DNA from: Burkholderiales bacterium
GTDB taxonomy: Bacteria > Pseudomonadota > Gammaproteobacteria > Burkholderiales > JAEUMW01
DNA length: 13,541 nt
Reading direction: 5' to 3'
NCBI GenBank assembly: GCA_016791285.1
Contig: JAEUMX010000220.1
Location: 1-13,541, forward strand
Shown: positions 1 through 7,564 of the stretch, one piece after another
How the letters are laid out: each line of letters opens with the position of its first letter
Numbering within the stretch: position 1 is the first letter of the stretch
Program-made: the position numbers and the translations under genes
Notes under the pieces: generated by a model
Seen by the model: the letters and a program-made list of their open reading frames with translations, nothing else
Told to the model about the DNA's origin: nothing
The model's database searches: none

Positions 1-250
1 AGGAAAGACGCAGTGAAGCAACGCAGTCGGGAATGGCGCGGATGTGAAACGGAAAGCGAACGCCTGCAACGATCGCAGCGCATTTCTGCTACGGAGCGGG
101 TCACCGCGAGCAGCGATTATATGTCGCCGGCCGGAAATCGACCCGCTGAAGACCGTCGCATCCTCGCAGGCCGAAGGATGGCGCGACCTACTCGACCCGT
201 GCTTGCCTCTCGATCAGCGGGCGACGCAGCGCGACGCTGCGCGAACCACC
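1..250. other. Non-coding stretch downstream of mutY, left edge
   Basis: No gene can be supported here. On the minus strand there is a perfect TATAAT at 121-116 but no acceptable -35 hexamer 16 to 18 bases before it. An ATG at 83-81 opens a frame to the window edge, but only about half of its third positions are G or C, against a strong G/C preference in the neighbouring genes, so it does not look coding. A six-base inverted repeat (CATCCT at 159-164, AGGATG at 175-180) and the hairpin at 225-241 are the only structures seen. Confidence 0.5.
225..241 (-). terminator. Hairpin just past mutY, possible terminator without U-tract
   Basis: Arms CGCAGCG (225-231) and CGCTGCG (235-241) pair perfectly around a three-base loop and begin 9 bases beyond the mutY stop codon. 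There is no run of T on the minus strand after the stem, so it is not a classical intrinsic terminator. It could stabilise the mRNA 3' end or be chance pairing in GC-rich DNA. Confidence 0.3.
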
Positions 251-1318
251 TCAAGCCGCGCAGACGTTTGCGGTCAGCCTGAGCGTATGAAGCGACGCGA
301 GCAGCGGCTTCAGCGGCGCAGGCAGCGCCACCTTCGCGGCGTCCTCCGGTCGCAACCAGATTGCAGAGGATTCCTCGACCTTGGGACCGATACCGGCCAG
401 CTGCACGGCGGCCGGGTATATCGTGAGCCGGAAATGGGTGAAGCCGTGGCGGACCGGCTCGAGGCGCCGCACGCCCATCGGCGACACTGCGAAACGGTCG
501 CGGCAAACCTTCTCCGGATCCGCGTCCACGTCGGCTTCCGGCAGACTCCAGAGCCCGCCCCAGATGCCGGTCGGCGGGCGCTTCTCGAACAGCACCGACC
601 CGCGATCGAGAAACATCAGCATCAGCGTCTCGCGCTCCGACAGGCGCTTCGCCGGGCGCGGCTCGGGATAGCTTTCTTCACGTCCCGCGGCGTGCGCCGC
701 GCATACCGATGCCACCGGACAGAGCGCACATGCCGGCTGCGTGCGCGTGCAGATGCGCGCGCCCAGATCCATGAGCCCCTGCGTGTACGCCTCGATCCCT
801 TCCGCCGGCAGCAGCGCGTCGGCGTGCCGCCACAGCTCGCTCTCGACCCGGCGATCGCCCGGGTAGCCGCGCACGGCGAACACGCGGGCCAGCACACGCT
901 TGACGTTGCCGTCGAGGATCGCCCGCCGCTCGCCGCGGGAGAAGGCGAGAATGGCGGCCGCCGTGGAGCGGCCGACACCCGGCAGTCTCAGGACTTCGTC
1001 ATGCTCGCTCGGAAATTCGCCGCGGCGTCCTGCGACGATGAACCGCGCTGCACGGTGCAGGTTGCGCGCACGCGAGTAATAGCCGAGCCCGCTCCAGAGC
1101 GCGAGCACTTCGTCGAGCGACGCGAGCGCGAGTGCGTGCACGTCGGGGAAGCGCGCGATAAAGCGCAGGTAGTACGGCACGACGGTCGCCACCTGAGTCT
1201 GCTGCAGCATCACCTCGGAGAGCCAGATGCGATACGGGTCGCGCGTCCCCTGCCACGGCAGGTCGTGGCGACCGTGGCTGCGCTGCCACGCGACCACGCG
1301 CGATGCGAACTCGGTCAT
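251..1318 (-). CDS. mutY: MutY, adenine DNA glycosylase (A/G-specific)
   Basis: MutY removes adenine mispaired with 8-oxoguanine or guanine in the cytoplasmic base-excision repair pathway. The 355-residue protein matches the usual family length (about 350). The N-terminal catalytic domain has SEVMLQQTQV around residue 35, with the catalytic Glu at 35, a helix-hairpin-helix LPGVGRSTA at 112-120 and the catalytic Asp136 in ILDGNVKRVL. The [4Fe-4S] cluster ligands Cys190, Cys197, Cys200 and Cys206 fit the C-X6-C-X2-C-X5-C pattern exactly. The C-terminal Nudix-like domain carries FTHF near 293-296, equivalent to the FSH loop that reads 8-oxoguanine. The ATG at 1318 overlaps the TGA of the upstream asmA-like gene as ATGA, so translation is probably coupled. 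All key residues are present and the gene looks intact. Confidence 0.97.
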   Translation of the reverse strand: MTEFASRVVAWQRSHGRHDLPWQGTRDPYRIWLSEVMLQQTQVATVVPYYLRFIARFPDVHALALASLDEVLALWSGLGYYSRARNLHRAARFIVAGRRGEFPSEHDEVLRLPGVGRSTAAAILAFSRGERRAILDGNVKRVLARVFAVRGYPGDRRVESELWRHADALLPAEGIEAYTQGLMDLGARICTRTQPACALCPVASVCAAHAAGREESYPEPRPAKRLSERETLMLMFLDRGSVLFEKRPPTGIWGGLWSLPEADVDADPEKVCRDRFAVSPMGVRRLEPVRHGFTHFRLTIYPAAVQLAGIGPKVEESSAIWLRPEDAAKVALPAPLKPLLASLHTLRLTANVCAA

Positions 1319-3648
1319 CGCTTGAAGAGACCCTTCACGGCTTCCTGCAGGATGTCCGTGGGCAGACCCTCGGGCAGCTTGCCGCCCAGCTTCCTCTGCA
1401 GCTCTTGCCGGAGCGCTTGCTGGGCAAGGTCCGCGGCCATCGTGGCGTAATCGAATGTGTAGCTCGGCGCCCCGATCGGGCCCGTCACCCGCACCGGCAC
1501 CGTGATGTCCGCGATCTGGATCGCCTCCTTGCCGCTCTGGCCGGTAACGCCTTCGACCAGATTGGCTTTCAGCAGGTAGTTCATGCGGTCGTTGCCGAGG
1601 TCGATGTCGCCCTCGCCCGCCAGGCGCAGCAGCGGCGACTTGCCGGTCAGGTCGCGGTTGCTGGCGATGCCGTGGCGGATGGTGAAGGTCGCCTTGAGCT
1701 CGGTGAAATCGGTCTTGTGCGTCGTGTCCGCTTGTTCCGTCACCGCCTTGCCCTTCAGTTCGCGGATGCTCGCCTTGGCCTGGCGGATCGTCGCCGCGAT
1801 GTCGATTCCCCGGATGGCACCGTCCGACAGGTGCGCGGCAGCCGTGCCATTCAGTCCTTTCTTGAGCTGGCTCACGGTCTCGCCCGCGGTCGATACATTC
1901 ATCGAGAAATTCCCGCGCCCCTCGAGCCGCCCGAAATCCGCGACGGCGACGAGCAGCGGGCCGACGCTGACCCCGGCCAGCGTCTGCTTCACGGTGAACT
2001 GCGGTGTGCTGCCCTGCGCGTTGACACCGATGGCGCCGCTGAGACTGCCGCCATACAGGTTCGCCGCCAGGGGGTCGATGTCGACGCGCCCGTCTTGCGC
2101 CTTCACCTCGATGCGAACGTTCGACGCCTTGAGCTTCGGTGCCGTCAGCGCACCGATCCGGATGCTGCCGTTGGCATTCAGGTGCCGCAGGGCGGACAGA
2201 TCGATGGGCGCTTCAGCGGGCGGCGCGGCAGCCGCGGCACCGGACGCGGGCGCGGGTGCGGGTGCAGCAGCCGCAGACGGCAGTGTCCGATAGCGGGTCA
2301 GGTCGAGCTGGTCGATGTCGACATCGAACCGGTAGCCGGGCGGCGAAAACCCCGCCACCGCGAGCTTCGCCTTGATCGTGCTCTGGTCGAACACGCCTGC
2401 GAGATCAGCCTGCGCGTGCTGCTGCGCGAAGTCGACCGCAGCGCTGCCCTGCAAGCTGCCGCTCACCGACTGATTCGGGACCTGCGGCCCGGCGAGCGTC
2501 GCCTGCACGCCCAGCGGGTCCACGCCGACGTATGCGAGCTGCAAGCCGCCTGCCTCGAACCGACCCGCGACCGGACCCGTGGCGCTCGCCTTGAATGTCT
2601 GCCCCGGCTGGACAACGTCGACGTCGAGCACGGCGTTCGCGATCTGAAACGCGCTCGCGCTGCCTTCGAGCTTCGGCAGGCTCAAACTCAGCTTCGTCGG
2701 CTGTCCATTCGGCTGGCGCAGCGTCGCCTTCAGCAGCAACTGCTCACCGCCGACTGCCTCTTTCGTGAGCTGCAGCCGCGGCAGGGCGAGATCGACCTCG
2801 AATGCGCCCTGGTTGCGCTGACCCGTGGCGGCGATCGCGAGCATCGCGACCTCGACCGCAGGAGTCGTCATGTCGAGATCCAGGCTGCCCCTCGCTTTCG
2901 CCGCGAGCGCATCGACGTCGGCTGCCGCGCCTTTCACCTCGAGAGCGAAATCCTTCAAGCCGAGCCGTTCGCGGTCCATATCGAACCCAACGCCGCTCTT
3001 GCCCTGCACTACCACGTCGATCTTCGGCGCCGCGCCTTGCACGCGGCCGGAAACATCGACCGTGCCCGTCCGACCGCGTGCGATGGGACCGATCTTGAGA
3101 TCGAGATCGCTCACCGTGTAGCGCTTGTTCGCCTTCTCGTCGCGATACGTCACTGCTGCGTTCACGAGCGCGATCGAACCGACGGCGAAGAAGTCCCTGC
3201 TCGCGCGCGGCGCGGCAGCATCCTGCTGCGCTGCCGCCGGTGCTCCGGCCGCGCCGATGAGATCGTCCACGTTCCATCGACCGTCGGCGTCGCGCACGAA
3301 GTTGGCGTGCAAACCTCGGGCGTGTACCTCGTCGATGCGCACCTGTCTTTCGAGCAGCGGCAGCAGTCCCAGCGACAGCCGCAGCTGCTCCACCGACGCA
3401 AAGATCGCCTCCGAGCGGGGCTCGCTCAACGTCGCCTTGCCGACCGTGATACCGACGGCGGGAAAGAACACGAGCTCGATGTCGCCCGGCAGGGCGAGCG
3501 TCCGCCCCGTCTTCTCCTTCACCCACTGCACGGCTTGCGGCTTGTAGGCGTTCGGGTCGAAGGTCGCGGCGATATAGATCGCGACGAGCGCAAGGGCGAC
3601 CGCTGCCAGCGCCACAGCGGCGAGGATGTATTTGACGATCTTGTTCAC
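1315..3648 (-). CDS. AsmA family envelope protein
   Basis: AsmA-family proteins are large, inner-membrane-anchored periplasmic proteins linked to outer-membrane biogenesis and, in current models of the AsmA-like group, to lipid transport to the outer membrane. The protein has 777 residues. One transmembrane segment (about 5-28, rich in A, V, L and I) is followed by FDPNAYKP and PGDIEL, which are typical of the AsmA N-terminus. A long repetitive beta-rich periplasmic region follows, broken by an Ala/Pro linker at about 456-481. The C-terminal AsmA-like part (LSDGAIRGIDIAATIRQAK, then LTGKSPLLRLAGEGDIDLG) is well conserved. The frame is open to 4131, but I chose the GTG at 3648: it immediately precedes the anchor, has GGACGGG upstream and avoids overlap with the methyltransferase. 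The stop overlaps the mutY start. E. coli AsmA is about 617 residues, so this copy is longer. Confidence 0.9.
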   Translation of the reverse strand: MNKIVKYILAAVALAAVALALVAIYIAATFDPNAYKPQAVQWVKEKTGRTLALPGDIELVFFPAVGITVGKATLSEPRSEAIFASVEQLRLSLGLLPLLERQVRIDEVHARGLHANFVRDADGRWNVDDLIGAAGAPAAAQQDAAAPRASRDFFAVGSIALVNAAVTYRDEKANKRYTVSDLDLKIGPIARGRTGTVDVSGRVQGAAPKIDVVVQGKSGVGFDMDRERLGLKDFALEVKGAAADVDALAAKARGSLDLDMTTPAVEVAMLAIAATGQRNQGAFEVDLALPRLQLTKEAVGGEQLLLKATLRQPNGQPTKLSLSLPKLEGSASAFQIANAVLDVDVVQPGQTFKASATGPVAGRFEAGGLQLAYVGVDPLGVQATLAGPQVPNQSVSGSLQGSAAVDFAQQHAQADLAGVFDQSTIKAKLAVAGFSPPGYRFDVDIDQLDLTRYRTLPSAAAAPAPAPASGAAAAAPPAEAPIDLSALRHLNANGSIRIGALTAPKLKASNVRIEVKAQDGRVDIDPLAANLYGGSLSGAIGVNAQGSTPQFTVKQTLAGVSVGPLLVAVADFGRLEGRGNFSMNVSTAGETVSQLKKGLNGTAAAHLSDGAIRGIDIAATIRQAKASIRELKGKAVTEQADTTHKTDFTELKATFTIRHGIASNRDLTGKSPLLRLAGEGDIDLGNDRMNYLLKANLVEGVTGQSGKEAIQIADITVPVRVTGPIGAPSYTFDYATMAADLAQQALRQELQRKLGGKLPEGLPTDILQEAVKGLFKR

Positions 3649-3707
3649 GCGTCCCGTCCGGGTCCGCTGCGAGTGTACCACCGGCCGCAGCCAGGGTCCG
3701 GCACGTG

Positions 3708-4379
3708 TCAGGCGGGGCGCAACTTCCAGGCGCTCACGAGGAACAGCGGCAGGACGCCGCGGTACAAAGGCACGTGCAGGCGCGCGACCCGTGTGAATCC
3801 GCGACGCTCCAGGAACCCCTCGACTTCCGCGCCCGTGTGGTAGTGGTCTGCCGGTTTGGTGATGCCGAACACGCGGCGCAGCGCCACGTACAGACCGTTT
3901 TCCGTAGGCAGCGAAGTGTAGAGCACGCCGTCGCGCGCGATCCAGCGCTCGAGCGCCGCGACCGGCACGGCGAGATCGGGAAAGTGCTCGAGCACGTCCG
4001 CGGCAACGATCGCGTCGAACGGCGCTGCGGCCAGTTCGACAGCGCCGATGTCGCCTTGCACCAGCCGCAGATTGTCGAGCCCGAACTCGAGCTGCACCGC
4101 GCGCGCTTCGACGGTTTCGAGATCGACGCACACCACCTGCTCGAAGGCGCGGCAGAGCGTGGGCAGGAACACGCCGCCGCCGCCGCCGAAGTCGAGGCAG
4201 TTCTTCGCCTGCGGACTCAACCGGCGCATGAGGCGGAACACCAGCCGCAGGCGCATCCAGAAAAAGGCCCGCACCGCCGCGTAGCGTGAATAGTAGAGTC
4301 TTGGAATCCGCTCCGAATCGGTGGCGATGCGCGAGAGAAAGTCCCGTGGGATCTCGGCGAAGGCAGCGCTAGTTCGCAA
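3708..4379 (-). CDS. Class I SAM-dependent methyltransferase
   Basis: This is a cytosolic methyltransferase of the UbiE/Methyltransf_11-like group; its substrate is unknown. With the TTG start at 4379 it has 223 residues. Motif I is CLDFGGGGGVFLPTL (61-75), the acidic residue that binds the SAM ribose is Asp86 in VVCVDLE, a motif II-like QGD lies at 108-110, and DVLEHFPDL (128-136) is typical of the fold. An Arg- and aromatic-rich stretch (about 25-50) might contact the membrane. No ATG is available upstream in a plausible place. The TTG overlaps the end of the upstream small-transporter gene by 11 bases, so coupling is likely, and the start is less certain than the rest. Its position at the end of a GT-C/GT2/flippase-like run suggests methylation of a sugar, lipid or glycan intermediate, which is inference from context only. 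Confidence 0.85.
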   Translation of the reverse strand: MRTSAAFAEIPRDFLSRIATDSERIPRLYYSRYAAVRAFFWMRLRLVFRLMRRLSPQAKNCLDFGGGGGVFLPTLCRAFEQVVCVDLETVEARAVQLEFGLDNLRLVQGDIGAVELAAAPFDAIVAADVLEHFPDLAVPVAALERWIARDGVLYTSLPTENGLYVALRRVFGITKPADHYHTGAEVEGFLERRGFTRVARLHVPLYRGVLPLFLVSAWKLRPA

Positions 4380-4725
4380 CGAGGCAGATTCCGGCAACGA
4401 TGAGCGCCGCCCCGAACACGCTCTTGAAGGACAGGGGCTCGCCGAGGAAAACCGCCGCCAGGATGGGCACGAACAGGAATGCGAGTGCCATGAAGGGGTA
4501 GGCGACCGACAGCGGAATGGTCCGCAGGAGCCAGATCCAAAGGGCGGTGGCGCCCAGGTAGACGACGAGTCCACCGAGGAGGAACGGGCTGCCCGCGAGC
4601 TCGCGGGCCGCGGTCAGGAAATCACCGCCGGGGCCGGCGGAGCGCGCCGCTACCTTGAACAACACCTGTCCGCAGGAGATGCAGGCGACGCAGAGGATCG
4701 TGAGCAGGATGTTCGCGAGGCTCAT
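4369..4725 (-). CDS. Small four-helix transporter, SMR/EamA type, ArnE-like
   Basis: This is a 118-residue inner-membrane protein with four hydrophobic helices (about 3-24, 47-67, 72-93 and 100-117). The sequence ALWIWLLRTIPLSVAYPFMA (61-80) is typical of the SMR/EamA branch that includes ArnE/ArnF, the putative flippase subunits for undecaprenyl-phosphate aminoarabinose. The membrane-embedded Glu of EmrE-type drug exporters is absent from helix 1, which reads ACISCGQVLFKVAA. This argues against cationic drug export and for a lipid-linked sugar role. The ATG overlaps the TGA of the GT2 gene (ATGA), and its own TAG lies inside the start region of the methyltransferase. The helix count and family are well supported. 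The substrate is inferred from the adjacent GT2 and GT-C genes. Members of this branch often act as dimers. Confidence 0.9.
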   Translation of the reverse strand: MSLANILLTILCVACISCGQVLFKVAARSAGPGGDFLTAARELAGSPFLLGGLVVYLGATALWIWLLRTIPLSVAYPFMALAFLFVPILAAVFLGEPLSFKSVFGAALIVAGICLVAN

Positions 4726-5849
4726 CTCGCGTCGCGCTCGCTCGTCGATGGATCGGACAGCGTCACCTGCTCGCGGCGTGCGAGCGCCGGGTGAATCGCG
4801 CGCCGCGGCACCGATGCGATGTCGTAACCGATGAAAGCGAGCAGCAACTGGACACCGACCAGCACCGGCAAGGCCGCGAGCATGACGGTGCCGGGCGGCG
4901 TCGCGACGCCCGCCCGAGCCGACCAGATCCAGTGCACGCTGCCGTAAATCGTGCCGAAAGCAAGCATGGCGAGCCCGACGACGAGCTCGAGCGAAGCGAT
5001 CGAGAAATCGCGCAGAAAGTAGTTGTAGAAAATCCGCTTCGCGCCGTTGCGCAGGTTCTTGTAGAGGAATTCGGGAAAGATCCGAAAGACCTTCAGGCTG
5101 CTCGTCTCGTCGCCGTAGGTGGCATCCATCGGAATGTCGACGACGACCGCCCGAAAGGTATTGAGCCGGAAGAGCATGTCGGTCTCGAAGAAGTAGCGCT
5201 GGCTGATCTTGTCGAAGGGCAGGCGCCGCGCGACGCTCGCGTGGATCGCCGTGTAGCCGTTGGCGGGATCGAAGATGTCCCAATATCCCCCGGAGAACTT
5301 CGCCATGATGGACAGCGCGGCGTTGCCGAGCTTGCGCACGATCGGCATGCGGTCGATGTGGTCGAGCTCGTAGAAACGGTTGCCCTTGCAGTAGTCCGCC
5401 TGCCCGTCGAGGATGGGCGCGACGAAGCCGGGCAGCAGTTCGGGCGCCATCTGCCCGTCGCCGTCGATCTTGACGATGACTTGCGCGCCGTCGCTCAACG
5501 CGGCACGGTAGCCCGACATCACCGCCGCCCCGACGCCGAGATTCTTGCGATGGCGGATGACCTGCACGCGCCGATCGGCGCACCGGGCTGCGACGAGGTC
5601 GCCCGAACCTTCCGGGCACGCGTCGTCGACGACGTAGATGCGCCAGCACTCCGCGCCGATCCGGCCGATCACGCCGAGCACCTGGCGCGACACCCGGTAG
5701 CACGGAATGACGACGGCAATCCGCGCCGCCGGCGCGTCGGCGACTTCGGGCGGCTCTTGTGCGTGCTGCCCGGCAACGTCGCCGGCGGCGAAGGCGCGAG
5801 CCGGTCTGCGCGACAAGGTGGTATGAGGCCGGGCCATGGTGGCCCGCAT
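4722..5849 (-). CDS. Glycosyltransferase family 2, polyprenyl-phosphate type with two C-terminal helices
   Basis: A 375-residue GT2 enzyme that probably transfers a sugar from a nucleotide donor to a polyprenyl (undecaprenyl) phosphate on the cytoplasmic face. The GT-A fold begins with IAVVIPCYR (44-52), then VVDDACPEGSGD (73-84), which binds the nucleotide, NLGVGAAVMSGYRAA (103-117), and the metal-binding KIDGDGQM (127-134). DIFDPANGYTAI (191-202) and FFETDMLFRL (220-229) match the DPM1/GtrB/ArnC-like subgroup. Two hydrophobic helices (about 287-306 and 322-343) anchor the C-terminus, as in GtrB and ArnC. The first 40 residues are unusual and low in conservation. I chose the ATG at 5849, which forms TAATG with the preceding stop; an in-frame ATG at 5837 is an alternative that would remove four residues. 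The sugar cannot be read from the sequence. Confidence 0.93.
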   Translation of the reverse strand: MRATMARPHTTLSRRPARAFAAGDVAGQHAQEPPEVADAPAARIAVVIPCYRVSRQVLGVIGRIGAECWRIYVVDDACPEGSGDLVAARCADRRVQVIRHRKNLGVGAAVMSGYRAALSDGAQVIVKIDGDGQMAPELLPGFVAPILDGQADYCKGNRFYELDHIDRMPIVRKLGNAALSIMAKFSGGYWDIFDPANGYTAIHASVARRLPFDKISQRYFFETDMLFRLNTFRAVVVDIPMDATYGDETSSLKVFRIFPEFLYKNLRNGAKRIFYNYFLRDFSIASLELVVGLAMLAFGTIYGSVHWIWSARAGVATPPGTVMLAALPVLVGVQLLLAFIGYDIASVPRRAIHPALARREQVTLSDPSTSERDAR

Positions 5850-7549
5850 TATCGCATCTGCGGGGCAGCGGGCGCTGTATCGGCGCCCTGCCCGATGGTG
5901 CCCACGCCAAAGGGCTCGATCCGGACCGTCGGCACCACGCCGATCGCGGCCAGCGCGTCCCGCGTCCCGATCACCACGGTGCCGGCCGCGAGCTGTCGCG
6001 GCGGCCGACCCGCTTCGAGCCCCAGAAAGTCCGCCCGGTGTGTCCCAAGAGACGCGATGCGATAGACGTACGGCAGCCCGGAGCGATCTTCCTGCGGCGC
6101 GACGATCACCATCGGGACGTTCGCGTGATCGGCCAGCGCGACGGCGACGCGCGCCGCCCGGTGCTCGGCGGCCTCCGGCGCGCGCAGCTGAAACTGCCGG
6201 TCGAACACCATCGCCAGCAGGGACATGACGAGATACGCACCGAGCACGGCGCCGAGCAGCGCACGCGAACCCCTGCGATACGCGAAGAGCGCGATCGCCG
6301 CGCCGGCGAGCGGCACGCCTGGCATCACCCACGGCCGGAAGAAGAACTCCGCGGCATCGAAGGGCGACCGCATGTATGCCGCGACGAAGAGCTCGCAGAG
6401 TGCGATGCCCAGGACCCACGCCACCAATCCCAGCACCTGCTGGCGGCGGCTCCAGAGGCCGGCGCCCTCCAGCGCCGCGAGGCCGACGAAGAGCAGCGGA
6501 ATCGCGAAGCCGTAGTACCTCAGGTGCAGGCGGCTCGTCTCCTCCAACGCGACCGTGAACACCGCGGTCATCACCATGAGCCCGACCATGAGCCACGCGG
6601 TCAGTCCGGCCAGCGCCGCCGCGAAACGCGCGGCGTCCGACTCGGCGCGCACCCGCCCCGGGATCTGCGCGAGCCCCGCCACCAGGGCCGGACCGGCAAG
6701 GCACGCGGCCACGGCCAAGTGTGCGATCAGCAGTCGGCCGAACGCGGCGTAATTGCCCGGGTCGACCAGCGAGCTCGCCATGTCCGCCGTGATGTTCGAG
6801 TAGAACGAGCCGGTCAGCGCATTGCCGGTCACGACGTCCGGGGCGAGCACGCGCCCGAGGATCCAGCGCACGGCGATGAGCGCCACCGCATAGCCAATAG
6901 CGACCCCCCACGGCAAACGCGCCCCCGAGCGGCCTTGCAGCAGCGCGTGAACCACGATGAAGGCGAAGGTCATCGCACCGACCGGCAAGCCGTGCGGCTT
7001 CACCAGCGCCAGCACGGCGGCGCACGCGCCCGCGAGCAGCCCCAGACGGGCGTCTGCGCGACCCAGTGCGAGCGCAGCGAGCACAGTCTGCAGGAAGAAC
7101 AGCACCGCATACATCGTCTCCGGCGTGAAGTACGCGGTGTAGCTCGATTGCGGGCCGAGGCCGTAGGCGATGGCGACGACCAGGGATGCCGCCAGGGCGC
7201 GGCCGGCGCGGGCGGCGATGAAGAGCACCCCGATGCCGAGCGCGAGCAGGAAGGTGTTCAGCACCCGCGCCATCTCGAAGACCGGACGCGGCTGCGCGCC
7301 GAGCAGGCCATACACGGCAAGGAACACGCGGTTCGGCGCATCCAGCGTGACCACCAGCGGGTTGTTCGCCAGCGTCGACTCGCGCCCGAAGCGCGCGCTC
7401 AGGGCGGCGTAGGTGAACTCGTCCGAGAACCCGAGAGGGAATGCCATGCGGGCATTGACGAAGATCGTGACGGCCACCGCCAGCGCGGCGACCCACAGCC
7501 AGGCGACGGCAGCGCTGTCGAGCCGGTGTCGCATCGCGACATCGCTCAT
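5849..7549 (-). CDS. GT-C fold integral membrane glycosyltransferase (ArnT/PMT-like)
   Basis: A 566-residue polytopic protein with roughly 11 to 12 hydrophobic helices between residues 13 and about 455, followed by a C-terminal soluble part of about 110 residues. The first extracytoplasmic loop carries GFSDEFTYAAL, with the acidic pair Asp43-Glu44 in the position of the catalytic Asp/Glu of GT-C enzymes that use polyprenyl-phosphate sugars (ArnT, PMT and the GT39/GT83 relatives). TPETMYAVLFF and VKPHGLPVGA are also typical of this group. It would act in the inner membrane and transfer a lipid-linked sugar on the periplasmic side. Its stop and the GT2 start share one base, so the two are probably co-translated. 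The spacer to the upstream PQQ gene is only 15 bases. No family member of known specificity is recognisable, so donor and acceptor are unknown. Confidence 0.88.
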   Translation of the reverse strand: MSDVAMRHRLDSAAVAWLWVAALAVAVTIFVNARMAFPLGFSDEFTYAALSARFGRESTLANNPLVVTLDAPNRVFLAVYGLLGAQPRPVFEMARVLNTFLLALGIGVLFIAARAGRALAASLVVAIAYGLGPQSSYTAYFTPETMYAVLFFLQTVLAALALGRADARLGLLAGACAAVLALVKPHGLPVGAMTFAFIVVHALLQGRSGARLPWGVAIGYAVALIAVRWILGRVLAPDVVTGNALTGSFYSNITADMASSLVDPGNYAAFGRLLIAHLAVAACLAGPALVAGLAQIPGRVRAESDAARFAAALAGLTAWLMVGLMVMTAVFTVALEETSRLHLRYYGFAIPLLFVGLAALEGAGLWSRRQQVLGLVAWVLGIALCELFVAAYMRSPFDAAEFFFRPWVMPGVPLAGAAIALFAYRRGSRALLGAVLGAYLVMSLLAMVFDRQFQLRAPEAAEHRAARVAVALADHANVPMVIVAPQEDRSGLPYVYRIASLGTHRADFLGLEAGRPPRQLAAGTVVIGTRDALAAIGVVPTVRIEPFGVGTIGQGADTAPAAPQMR

Positions 7550-7564
7550 CGGCCGCAGTCCCGG

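Noticed and set aside
1..83. Possible start of a minus-strand gene (MRCDRCRRSL) after a TATAAT
   Set aside because: Its third positions are only about half G or C, far from the local coding pattern. There is no good ribosome binding site and no -35 element.
44..1450. A 468-codon open frame on the plus strand opposite mutY
   Set aside because: The minus strand holds a complete MutY with all catalytic and iron-sulfur residues; this frame has no supporting motif.
2205..2280. Repetitive GCGGGTGCGGGTGC-like tract as a tandem repeat element
   Set aside because: It encodes the Ala/Pro linker of the AsmA-like protein in frame, so it is ordinary low-complexity coding sequence.
1303..3843. An 846-codon open frame on the plus strand opposite the AsmA-like gene
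   Set aside because: It has the same signature of an antisense shadow in GC-rich DNA: Arg/His/Leu/Asp-rich, no domain, and the opposite strand encodes a convincing AsmA protein with signal anchor and conserved C-terminus.
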